Shown piece after piece: positions 32,400-38,807 of a stretch of 38,807 nt of DNA. Location: the NCBI GenBank assembly GCA_036401335.1, contig DASWVC010000134.1:1-38807 (forward strand). Reading direction: 5' to 3'. Each line of letters starts with the position of its first letter. The first letter of the stretch is position 1. Below the pieces are notes generated by a model. The model was given only the letters and a program-made list of their open reading frames with translations, was not told the origin of the DNA and did not search any database. Origin of the DNA: DASWVC01 sp036401335 (lineage in GTDB: Bacteria; Verrucomicrobiota; Verrucomicrobiia; Chthoniobacterales; JAFAMB01). A program made the position numbers and the translations under genes.

Positions 32400-34290
32400 G
32401 CACGATTTAATCATTGCGTCAGCCGGCAGACCTTCCTTTTCAGGTTCATTCCTGAACAGCCTGGCCGAGGGCCCGACCAAACCGGTGTTTCTTTCCGTCG
32501 ACGCTCAAACCATCGATATGAGCGATCGGGCCAACACGCGCACGATTCGGTTGACCGGCTGCGACCGGGCGGCAGGGTACCGCGAGGTCGCTCGCTGCCT
32601 GGAAGCATGGGAGTTCTCACGCATCCTTTGCCTGCCCGGATGCGAAGACGACCTGCGGATTGCCGTCGCTGCAGCGGACATCTCCGGTAAACCGCTCGCT
32701 CTGTACCTCGTGGACAAGTTGCCCGAACGTTCCACGCTGGGCCTCAATGCCGTGCTGGCCGAAACCTTGCAAAAGGCGAGGGTTTGTTTTGCCCTCACCG
32801 AGGGCATCCGGGCCCACTACCAGAAGCAATTTCCGAAACGGATTTGGTTGGTGCCGCCCGTTTTGCCGTCCAGCCAGGCACCACCTCGCGGGTCAAGGGA
32901 AATTGCCAAGCCTCTGAAGGGAGTCTTTTTGGGGCACCCCGGCGCGGTTGAAACGTTCAGGTGCATCCGTCAAATGCTTTCGCCGGAAGCCCTTCAACTG
33001 ACGTGGCTGAATGGTTCCGGGCGCCAGGCGAACGACCCGGAGCAAATCGGGGACTGGCAGATCGCACGGGTTGTTTCTGCCTCCGCAGCACTCGTTGCGG
33101 ACACCTGCCAGGGTTCAGACTTTCTCCTGGTGGCGGGCACCACGTTGGATGAGACGTCCACGGGCGGCCGCACCAATGCGGATGTTTTATGGGCCATCGT
33201 GGAGGCACTGGTTGCTTCCGGCCGGCCCATCCTCCTCGTCGAACGTTCAGAGACCGCCGCCTCCCGTTCGGTTCAAGAGGGCGGTCTGGGCGCGACCTGG
33301 TACCTGCAAGGTAACCTCGAGCAAAAGTTAGCCGAAATCGTTTCTGATCCGTTCCGGCACCGCACCCTTGAAACAGCGGGGCAGTTCGCGTCCCGGTTTA
33401 CTGGCGCGGAACTCGTAAAGTTCATCTGGGACTCGTTGGCGCTCGGCCGAGGCGTTGATGACCGGTATGAAAAGCTTTTCAGCGGCGTCCAGGACCGGTT
33501 GACGCCCTATGTGGAAGCCGATCCTCCTTCTGACCTCCATTGGGAGTTCCGGCCGGATTACGCCAACCTGACGCGGTTGAGTCAGCTCGGATACAAGCCC
33601 GATTTTATCTGTGACGTAGGCGCCTCGACAGGGTTCTGGTCCCACATTGCCTCTCGCGTCTACCCCTCAACCCGTTTCTACCTGATCGAGCCCTTGCTCG
33701 AGCAATACTTAGCTTCCGACAGCACCGTTTACCGCCTGCACCCGGAGTTTGTGAAGGTCCCGTCCGCGGCAGGGGCCAAAGCCGGACGAACCGAGATGCA
33801 GGTTTCGCACGACCTGTATGGCAGTTCCCTTTCCGAGGCGGGTCTCTTTCCGGACTCAAGGCGCTTCAGTTCATTGAACGTGCCCGTTTCTACCTTGGAC
33901 GAGATCAGCTCCCGTTACGGCATCAGCGGACGCGGAATTCTGAAGGTTGATGTCCAGTTTACGGAACATGCGGTTCTCGAAGGCGCTGCTGCCTTCATTG
34001 ACCAGATTGATTATTTGTTCATCGAGACAAACCTGAAGACCTTTGTTCCAGGCACAAAGACGTTTGCCCAGCTGGTTGAATACCTCCAGAAACGCAACTT
34101 CGAGTGTGTCGATTTCGGGGCGGAGTGGAGGGACCCTTCCACCGGACAGTTGTTGCAGAAAGACGTTGTCTTTGGCCGGATGGCCATTCCCCCTTCACCG
34201 AGCCGTCAGGCCATCAATGGCAACGCTGGATTCAGGCGGTTGCTGCGCTGGCCGGCCAGCTTACGCAGATTCTTTCGGGACCTCCGATAA
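32389..34290 (+). CDS. Glycosyltransferase-like / FkbM methyltransferase fusion (second copy)
   Basis: This 633-aa protein is a diverged paralogue of 6449-8419. The N-terminal part keeps ILCLPGCEDD (79-88), LALYLVDK (103-110), VCFALTEGIRAHYQKQFPKR (132-151) and ALGRGVDDRYEKLF (351-364). It lacks the MDD motif and is shorter. The C-terminal FkbM domain has DFICDVGASTGFW (405-417), FYLIEPLLEQY (430-440), DLYGSSLSEAGLF (475-487), ILKVDVQFTEHAVLEGA (517-533) and QLLQKDVVFGR (587-597). An Arg-rich tail ends the protein. The altered MDD region suggests the transferase half may be inactive or use another donor. ATG 32389 overlaps the preceding methyltransferase by 11 nt. It ends just before a repeat element with terminal inverted repeats. 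Confidence 0.8.
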   Translation: MPSEHDLIIASAGRPSFSGSFLNSLAEGPTKPVFLSVDAQTIDMSDRANTRTIRLTGCDRAAGYREVARCLEAWEFSRILCLPGCEDDLRIAVAAADISGKPLALYLVDKLPERSTLGLNAVLAETLQKARVCFALTEGIRAHYQKQFPKRIWLVPPVLPSSQAPPRGSREIAKPLKGVFLGHPGAVETFRCIRQMLSPEALQLTWLNGSGRQANDPEQIGDWQIARVVSASAALVADTCQGSDFLLVAGTTLDETSTGGRTNADVLWAIVEALVASGRPILLVERSETAASRSVQEGGLGATWYLQGNLEQKLAEIVSDPFRHRTLETAGQFASRFTGAELVKFIWDSLALGRGVDDRYEKLFSGVQDRLTPYVEADPPSDLHWEFRPDYANLTRLSQLGYKPDFICDVGASTGFWSHIASRVYPSTRFYLIEPLLEQYLASDSTVYRLHPEFVKVPSAAGAKAGRTEMQVSHDLYGSSLSEAGLFPDSRRFSSLNVPVSTLDEISSRYGISGRGILKVDVQFTEHAVLEGAAAFIDQIDYLFIETNLKTFVPGTKTFAQLVEYLQKRNFECVDFGAEWRDPSTGQLLQKDVVFGRMAIPPSPSRQAINGNAGFRRLLRWPASLRRFFRDLR

Positions 34291-34315
34291 TCAGGAACCG
34301 GCGCACGGGCCGAAC

Positions 34316-34721
34316 AAGTGCCAGGAATCAAAGAACCGAAGAATGCCACAAACATGGCCGGTTCGAGCGGCTGCCCGGTAGGGCGGCGAGTCCCATCGCC
34401 GCCGGGGCATCGGGGTGGCAACACCGCCCTGTCGCACCCGCTTGGCCGGGGGAATTGCCCTTACCCGCCGGCTTTCCTTGCCGGTCGGTGGGGAGAACCG
34501 ACCCACACACATCCACGGGAGGCGAAGTTGCGGGGTCCAAACGCACTCTGCAAGAGGTTGTCCGAAATCCTTTCCGAGAAGGCCTGCATCCAGGGAAGGG
34601 CCGGACGGAAGAGCGGTCGCTCCCCGGCGGCGAAGGGACTCGCCGCCCTACCGGCCCCCCGGGTCAGGCGCACCTCTTGAACCATCCGTGGCACCTTTCG
34701 GTTCTTCCATTCGTGGCACTT
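34316..34721. mobile_element. MITE-like element with 34-bp imperfect terminal inverted repeats
   Basis: 34316-34349 and 34688-34721 are inverted copies of each other with few mismatches: AAGTGCCAGGAATCAAAGAA at the left end faces AAGTGCCACGAATGGAAGAA read from the right. The roughly 406-bp interval has no convincing gene. It holds the GGTAGGGCGGCGAG...TCGCCGCC unit (34377-34402) and the inverted GGCGGCGAAGGGACTCGCCGCCCTACCGG unit (34626-34654). The layout is that of a non-autonomous element or a nested repeat. I could not identify a target duplication. It occupies nearly all of the gap 34291-34723 between convergent genes. Confidence 0.6.
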
Positions 34722-34723
34722 AC

Positions 34724-35617
34724 TTACTCCGGGCGCTTCAATCGGAGCACGGCGCGGACTCCAAAAGGGTAGTTCCACCTGCGCCCGATCCGGTGTTCGA
34801 GCTTGAACAGGGGCCGCAGGTAGGTGGATCGCACCGTCTGCCGGATGAGCGAAACCACCTTTGCCCGCTTCGCTTCCGGAGAAAAATGACGGGCGCGGAG
34901 CCGGTTCCGGAACTTCACTGCGTAAAAGGCGGGGTAGACAAAGCAGCCCAGGTGCGTCGCTTTCTCAACCGCAAATCCCGCATCCCTGGCAAGACTGATG
35001 ATACCCCGCAACCGGTACCTCCGAAAATGCATGAGCACCTCGTCGTAAAGGTCGAAGGTGGTGGGGCTGGCTGGGACCTCAAGGTGAGCAAGACCGCCCG
35101 GTTTGAGGATGCGATAAATCTCATGGACCGCTTTCCGGTCGTCATCAATGTGTTCAAGCACGTTCAGCGCGGTCACCCCGTCCACGCATTGGTCCGGCAG
35201 CGGGCATTCCCGGAGGTCAAACTGGATAAAGGGCACGTTGCCGATCCGTTGCGCGGCCGTTCGAACCAGTTCCGGCAGGTAGTCCGCCCCCATGACGGAG
35301 GCAGTGCGGAATTTATCTCGAAGTGCCTGAACCAGAAAACCTGATGAACAACCGACATCAAGAATGATCGGGTTTGGCCGGTCCTGCAACGCTTCCATCG
35401 ATTCAAGCGCCGCCACTCGCGAAGCGACGTCGATCGGGTGCGCGGAACTCGCTTCCGCCTCGTGCAACGCCGTCAATTCCTTACTCCACGCACTTTCGGC
35501 CAGGCTGGTGCAAAGAACATCCGTCTGCCTTTCCCCCACAAGAAAATGTGTGCCGTCCCAAACCGGACGGGACTCGTGGCCGGACACTTTCGGCCATGGG
35601 AAACTACTTAGATCCAT
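34724..35617 (-). CDS. SAM-dependent methyltransferase (Methyltransf_11/23-like)
   Basis: This 297-aa class I methyltransferase has IILDVGCSSGFLVQAL (84-99) as motif I, VMGADYLPELV (108-118), FDLRECPLPDQCVDGVTALN (133-152), VLEHIDDDRKAVHEIYRIL (153-171) and KPGGLAHLEVPA (172-183), followed by DLYDEVLMHFRRYR (189-202). The last motif is common in methyltransferases of polysaccharide and glycan loci. ATG 35617 is clear. It is a single gene on the minus strand, convergent with the fusion gene and divergent from the epimerase at 35869. It probably methylates a glycan intermediate; substrate unknown. Confidence 0.87.
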   Translation of the reverse strand: MDLSSFPWPKVSGHESRPVWDGTHFLVGERQTDVLCTSLAESAWSKELTALHEAEASSAHPIDVASRVAALESMEALQDRPNPIILDVGCSSGFLVQALRDKFRTASVMGADYLPELVRTAAQRIGNVPFIQFDLRECPLPDQCVDGVTALNVLEHIDDDRKAVHEIYRILKPGGLAHLEVPASPTTFDLYDEVLMHFRRYRLRGIISLARDAGFAVEKATHLGCFVYPAFYAVKFRNRLRARHFSPEAKRAKVVSLIRQTVRSTYLRPLFKLEHRIGRRWNYPFGVRAVLRLKRPE

Positions 35618-35868
35618 CAGCGCACGGGTAGGTTTGACCGGTGATTTTCTCCATCCCTGAGGCGGTTGTCGGACAAAAATAATGGGGCGAGACTCCGGTT
35701 ATACTGAGATCGTTCAACAAGAGATCAAGTCATTTCTGCTCCCCGGGAACGGTGCAGATTTTCTCGGTCGGTGCGCCTGGATTGGTCGACCATAACCTGC
35801 CGAGGTAAGCCCATCACCGGTTGCCACGCACCTTTTTAGATGGATAATGCGCCTGATCTGGGAACCGC
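35618..35868. other. Divergent intergenic region, no gene seen
   Basis: This 251-bp gap separates the minus-strand methyltransferase from the plus-strand epimerase operon, so promoters for both are expected here. A TATACT hexamer is at 35700-35705, but no good -35 box stands at the right distance. There are no GGTAGGG repeats and no convincing short frame. Confidence 0.4.
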
Positions 35869-36843
35869 ATGCAAACCGTCTTTGTCACCGGCGCGGCCGG
35901 GTTTATAGCCAGCAACCTGGTAGACCGACTCGTGAAAGAGGGCTTGTCGGTCGTTGGCTGGGACAATTTGTCGACCGGACATGAGGGCTTCCTGGCCGGA
36001 GCTCGCCAGACAGGACGGTTTCGGCTGGTGCGTGGCGACAACCTCGACCCGGGCCCGTTGGCTGAGGCCATGGCCGGCTGCGATTTTGTGTTTCACCTTG
36101 CCGCAAATGCCGACGTCCGTTTCGGCCTGGAGCACCCAGGGAAGGACCTTCAGCAGAACACGATCGCCACCTTCAACGTGCTTGAGGCGATGCGCGCCAA
36201 CGGGATCAAAGGCATGGCGTTCTCTTCGACGGGTTCGGTGTACGGCGAGGCGTCCGTGATTCCCACGCCGGAAGACGGACCGTTCCCAATCCAGACGTCG
36301 CTCTACGCTGCCTCGAAGGTTGCCGGCGAAGGATTGATCCAGGCTTACTGTGAAGGTTTTGGGCTCCAAGGGTACATCTTCCGCTTCGTTTCCATCCTGG
36401 GTGAGCGGTACACGCACGGCCATGTCTTCGACTTTTTTCAACAACTTCAACGCAACCCGACACGGCTGCGGGTGCTGGGCGATGGGAAGCAACGGAAAAG
36501 CTACCTTTACGTCCAGGACTGCATCTCCGCCATGCTGCAGGTCATCGACGAAGGTGTCGCGGCCCGGGCAAAGCATCGAAGCGTGGTTTTTAATTTAGGC
36601 ACCGACGAGTATTGCACGGTCCTCGATTCAATCGGCTGGATCTGCGCCCGGCTGGGTGTGAAGCCGGAACTGGAGTTTACCGGCGGGGAACGCGGGTGGG
36701 TGGGAGACAACCCGTTTATCTTTTTGGAGACCAGAAAAATTCAGGCGACCGGCTGGCGCGCGTCCGCTTCCATCCGGCAGGCCGTAGAAAAGACGGTGGA
36801 CTGGCTGGTGCGAAGGGAAGAGGAATCCCGGCAAGGCACATGA
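35869..36843 (+). CDS. NAD-dependent epimerase/dehydratase (GalE-like)
   Basis: This 324-aa extended SDR has the Rossmann motif TGAAGFIAS (7-15), in which the third Gly is Ala, then WDNLSTGHEGFL (31-42), FHLAANADVRFG (75-86), FSSTGSVYGEA (118-128), the catalytic YAASK (146-150), and FRFVSILGERYTHGHVFDFF. It resembles UDP-glucose 4-epimerase and related C4/C5 epimerases rather than dehydratases. Its stop overlaps the next start as ATGA (36840), so it is translated together with the dehydrogenase-like gene, and an SDR follows. The three would make one modified nucleotide sugar. The substrate cannot be told from sequence. Confidence 0.88.
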   Translation: MQTVFVTGAAGFIASNLVDRLVKEGLSVVGWDNLSTGHEGFLAGARQTGRFRLVRGDNLDPGPLAEAMAGCDFVFHLAANADVRFGLEHPGKDLQQNTIATFNVLEAMRANGIKGMAFSSTGSVYGEASVIPTPEDGPFPIQTSLYAASKVAGEGLIQAYCEGFGLQGYIFRFVSILGERYTHGHVFDFFQQLQRNPTRLRVLGDGKQRKSYLYVQDCISAMLQVIDEGVAARAKHRSVVFNLGTDEYCTVLDSIGWICARLGVKPELEFTGGERGWVGDNPFIFLETRKIQATGWRASASIRQAVEKTVDWLVRREEESRQGT

Positions 36844-38123
36844 AGGTAACGGTTCTCGGCCTGTGGCACCTCGGTTGCGTAACGGCTGCGTGCGTGGCCC
36901 GGCACGCCGAAGTCATCGGACTCGATTTCGATGCCGGTCTGATCGAGCAGCTTGCAATGGGACAACCACCGCTTCACGAGCCCGGCCTGCCTGAGCTCAT
37001 CCAAGAAGGCGAGCGGAAAGGTTCCTTATGTTTCGCCACGGACCCGGCAATCGCTTGCAGGGCCGCAGACATTCTGTGGGTGTGTTACGACACGCCGGTC
37101 GATGAGGACGATCACGCCGATCTTAGCCCGGTACTGGACGGGATTGGCGCCTGCGTGCCTCATCTGCCTCCCGGTGCGATGGTCCTGATCTCCTCGCAGG
37201 TTCCGGTCGGCACGTGCCGTCGATTGGAACGCAGGCACCCGCAGGTTCGCTTTGCTTACACGCCCGAGAACCTGCGGCTGGGCAACGCCATCCAGAATTT
37301 CTCGGCCGCCGACCGCATCGTGCTTGGGGTAAGGTCGACTGAGGATGCCAATGCCTTGTACCCGCTGCTGCGGAATTTTTCCGGGCAGATCATTAATATG
37401 CGGACCGAATCGGCGGAAATGACCAAGCATGCGATCAATGCGTTTTTGGCCCTGTCGGTCACGTTTATGAATGAAGTGGCCCGCCTTTGCGAACTTGCGG
37501 GAGCCGATGCAAAGGAGGTGGAGCGGGGCTTGAAATCCGAGAGCCGGATCGGACCGAAAGCTTACCTGGCTCCGGGCGGTCCATTTGCGGGCGGAACCCT
37601 GGCGCGGGATGTGGTTGCGCTCCGGGAACTGGGCGAGCAAAACTCGGAGCGGCTGGAACTCATTCCGGCCATCAAGGCAAGCAACGACGAGCACAAGAAA
37701 TGGGCGCTGCAGAAGCTCAAGGCGCGTTACCCGGACCTGCGTGGAAAAAAGGTTGCGGTACTCGGGCTCACGTACAAGGCCGGGACGAGCACGTTGCGCC
37801 GGAGCCTCGCGGTCGAGCTCTGCCGGGCTTTGCTGGCCGCGGATGCAGTTGTCTCGGCCTATGACCCTCAGGTGACCTCGCTGCCCGAAGATTTGCGCCG
37901 GGTAACTTTGGAACCTACCGTTCTCGCTACGGCTCAAGGTGCGGACGCGGTGGTGGCTGCCACGGAATGGCCGGAGGTGCGGGAGGCGCCCTGGCCCGAG
38001 GTCATTGCCGCCATGCGAGGTGGCCTTGTCCTTGACGCGAACGGATTTCTCATGAATCAGGTCAGCTTGTTGCCTGGAGTCGATTACCGCCGCGTGGGCC
38101 AGTCCAATCCTCATGAGGCTTAA
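36840..38123 (+). CDS. UDP-glucose/GDP-mannose dehydrogenase-like protein lacking catalytic Cys
   Basis: This 427-aa protein of the UDP-glucose/GDP-mannose dehydrogenase family, which normally oxidises C6 of a nucleotide sugar to a uronate, has family regions in order. These are VTVLGLWHLG (3-12), ISSQVPVGT (117-125), the TPENLRLGNA (141-150) counterpart of PExLxEGxA, SAEMTKHAINAFLALSVTFM (191-210) with the conserved Lys196 and Asn200, and VLGLTYKAGTSTLRRS (307-322). The active-site GGSCFPKD is GGTLARD (251-257): the nucleophilic Cys is replaced, with one residue fewer. The nucleotide reading is unambiguous. Two-step oxidation to an acid is therefore doubtful; an aldehyde or keto product, or another role, is possible. 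It is coupled to the upstream epimerase and overlaps the downstream SDR by 11 nt. Confidence 0.88.
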   Translation: MKVTVLGLWHLGCVTAACVARHAEVIGLDFDAGLIEQLAMGQPPLHEPGLPELIQEGERKGSLCFATDPAIACRAADILWVCYDTPVDEDDHADLSPVLDGIGACVPHLPPGAMVLISSQVPVGTCRRLERRHPQVRFAYTPENLRLGNAIQNFSAADRIVLGVRSTEDANALYPLLRNFSGQIINMRTESAEMTKHAINAFLALSVTFMNEVARLCELAGADAKEVERGLKSESRIGPKAYLAPGGPFAGGTLARDVVALRELGEQNSERLELIPAIKASNDEHKKWALQKLKARYPDLRGKKVAVLGLTYKAGTSTLRRSLAVELCRALLAADAVVSAYDPQVTSLPEDLRRVTLEPTVLATAQGADAVVAATEWPEVREAPWPEVIAAMRGGLVLDANGFLMNQVSLLPGVDYRRVGQSNPHEA

Positions 38124-38807
38124 CGGCAGGGCAGCTATCATCACCGGCGCGAGTCAGGGGCTCGGCCGGGCCATTGCCGCGGAATTTGTCCGGCAAGGCG
38201 CAACGGTGTGCCTTTGTGCCCGGGACGAAGCTTTGCTGGCGGAGGTGACCGATGAGCTTCGATCAGCGGCCCGGGCTCCTCAACGCGTGTTGGCCCGGGC
38301 GGTTGACGTGTCCGATGAATCGCAAGTGGCGGCGTTCTTTGCGGAGGTGCTCTACGAACTCGGCACCCTGCAGATCCTGGTCAACAACGCCGGGGTTTAT
38401 GGGCCGAAAGGTGCCAGCGAAGATGTCTCCCTGTCGGAATGGGTGCGGGCGCTGGAAATCAACCTCCTGGGCACGTTCATCCCGGCGCGCCATGCCATCC
38501 AGCATTTCCGGAAACTGAATTATGGGAAGATCATCAATCTATCCGGCGGCGGTGCGACCGCGCCTTTGCCGCGCTTCAGCGCCTACGCCGCTTCCAAAGC
38601 CGCGGTGGTGCGCCTGACCGAGACACTCGCGGAAGAACTGCGGGATGCGCACGTCGACGTCAACGCGATCGCGCCCGGTGCTTTGAACACCCGCCTTCTC
38701 GAAGAAGTGTTGGCCGCCGGTCCTGAGACCGTCGGGGCTGCTTTTTTTGAACGGGCGCGGAAACAGCGCGATGCGGGCGGTGTGCCGCTCGAAAAAGGCG
38801 CGCAGCT
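38113..38807 (+). CDS. Short-chain dehydrogenase/reductase (3' end beyond window)
   Basis: A classical SDR of which 231 codons are present; the frame is still open at the last base. It has TGASQGLG (11-18) for NAD(P) binding, LVNNAGVYG (89-97), INLSGGG (141-147) with the catalytic Ser144, and YAASK (158-162) with Tyr and Lys, followed by AIAPGALNT (185-193). ATG 38113 overlaps the stop of the dehydrogenase-like gene by 11 nt, so the two are probably co-translated. In this setting it may reduce a keto or aldehyde nucleotide-sugar intermediate, but FabG-type or other substrates cannot be excluded. Confidence 0.93.
   Translation, partial: MRLNGRAAIITGASQGLGRAIAAEFVRQGATVCLCARDEALLAEVTDELRSAARAPQRVLARAVDVSDESQVAAFFAEVLYELGTLQILVNNAGVYGPKGASEDVSLSEWVRALEINLLGTFIPARHAIQHFRKLNYGKIINLSGGGATAPLPRFSAYAASKAAVVRLTETLAEELRDAHVDVNAIAPGALNTRLLEEVLAAGPETVGAAFFERARKQRDAGGVPLEKGAQ

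Noticed and set aside
34415..35344. 309-codon plus-strand frame covering the repeat element and part of the methyltransferase
   Set aside because: It is antisense to the clear methyltransferase at 34724-35617 and starts inside repeats.

Overview
The window is a GC-rich bacterial chromosome segment (about 60% G+C, judged by eye). Almost all of it is a surface-glycan biosynthesis and export island. Translation starts are often GTG or TTG, strong Shine-Dalgarno sequences are rare, and intergenic gaps carry clusters of hairpin-forming repeats beginning CCGGTAGGG and ending CCCTACCGG. I associate such repeats, together with a DUF892 ferritin-like protein and a large glycan locus, with soil Verrucomicrobiota. 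That assignment is an inference; there is no rRNA or other phylogenetic marker here.

Layout. 1-3157: repeat cluster, a 31-codon cationic small ORF with a strong ribosome binding site, a small tail-anchored membrane protein, a YciE/YciF-type ferritin-like protein, a degenerate stretch and an aldo/keto reductase. 3261-6311 (minus): GDP-mannose 4,6-dehydratase, a GtrB/DPM1-like GT2 and an FkbM methyltransferase. 6449-10053 (plus): a glycosyltransferase-like/FkbM fusion and a polytopic GT-C-like protein. 10359-12233 (minus): a GT2 and a CDP-paratose 2-epimerase-like protein. 12383-15846 (plus): a second GT-C-like paralogue, a second epimerase and a GT2. 16035-21567 (minus): a compact five-gene operon of Wzm permease, Wzt ATPase with C-terminal domain, GT-like protein, coiled-coil FkbM methyltransferase and a second methyltransferase. 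21723-34290 (plus): a GNT-I-like glycosyltransferase, a DUF433 remnant, a methyltransferase, a methyltransferase/GT2 fusion, three GT-C proteins around a GtrB-like GT2, a methyltransferase and a second GT-like/FkbM fusion. 34724-35617 (minus): a methyltransferase. 35869-38807 (plus): an epimerase, a UDP-glucose-dehydrogenase-like protein lacking the catalytic cysteine, and a short-chain dehydrogenase cut by the window end.

How it may work together. Nucleotide-sugar enzymes (Gmd, three epimerases, the dehydrogenase-like protein and the SDR) would supply unusual sugars. GT2 and GT-like proteins would assemble them on the cytoplasmic side, and nine methyltransferase domains would decorate or cap the chains. 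The Wzm/Wzt transporter would export a glycan. GtrB-like enzymes would make polyprenyl-phosphate sugars for the GT-C enzymes on the periplasmic side. No initiating phosphoglycosyltransferase, Wzx/Wzy pair or GtrA flippase is visible.

Most unusual points: a three-member GT-like family of which two are fused to a variant FkbM domain; a pair of GT-C-like proteins with matching signature motifs; a dehydrogenase without its active-site cysteine; an epimerase with Phe in place of the catalytic Tyr; a coiled-coil FkbM protein beside Wzm/Wzt that recalls WbdD chain terminators; and hairpin repeats whose arms differ between copies but stay complementary.
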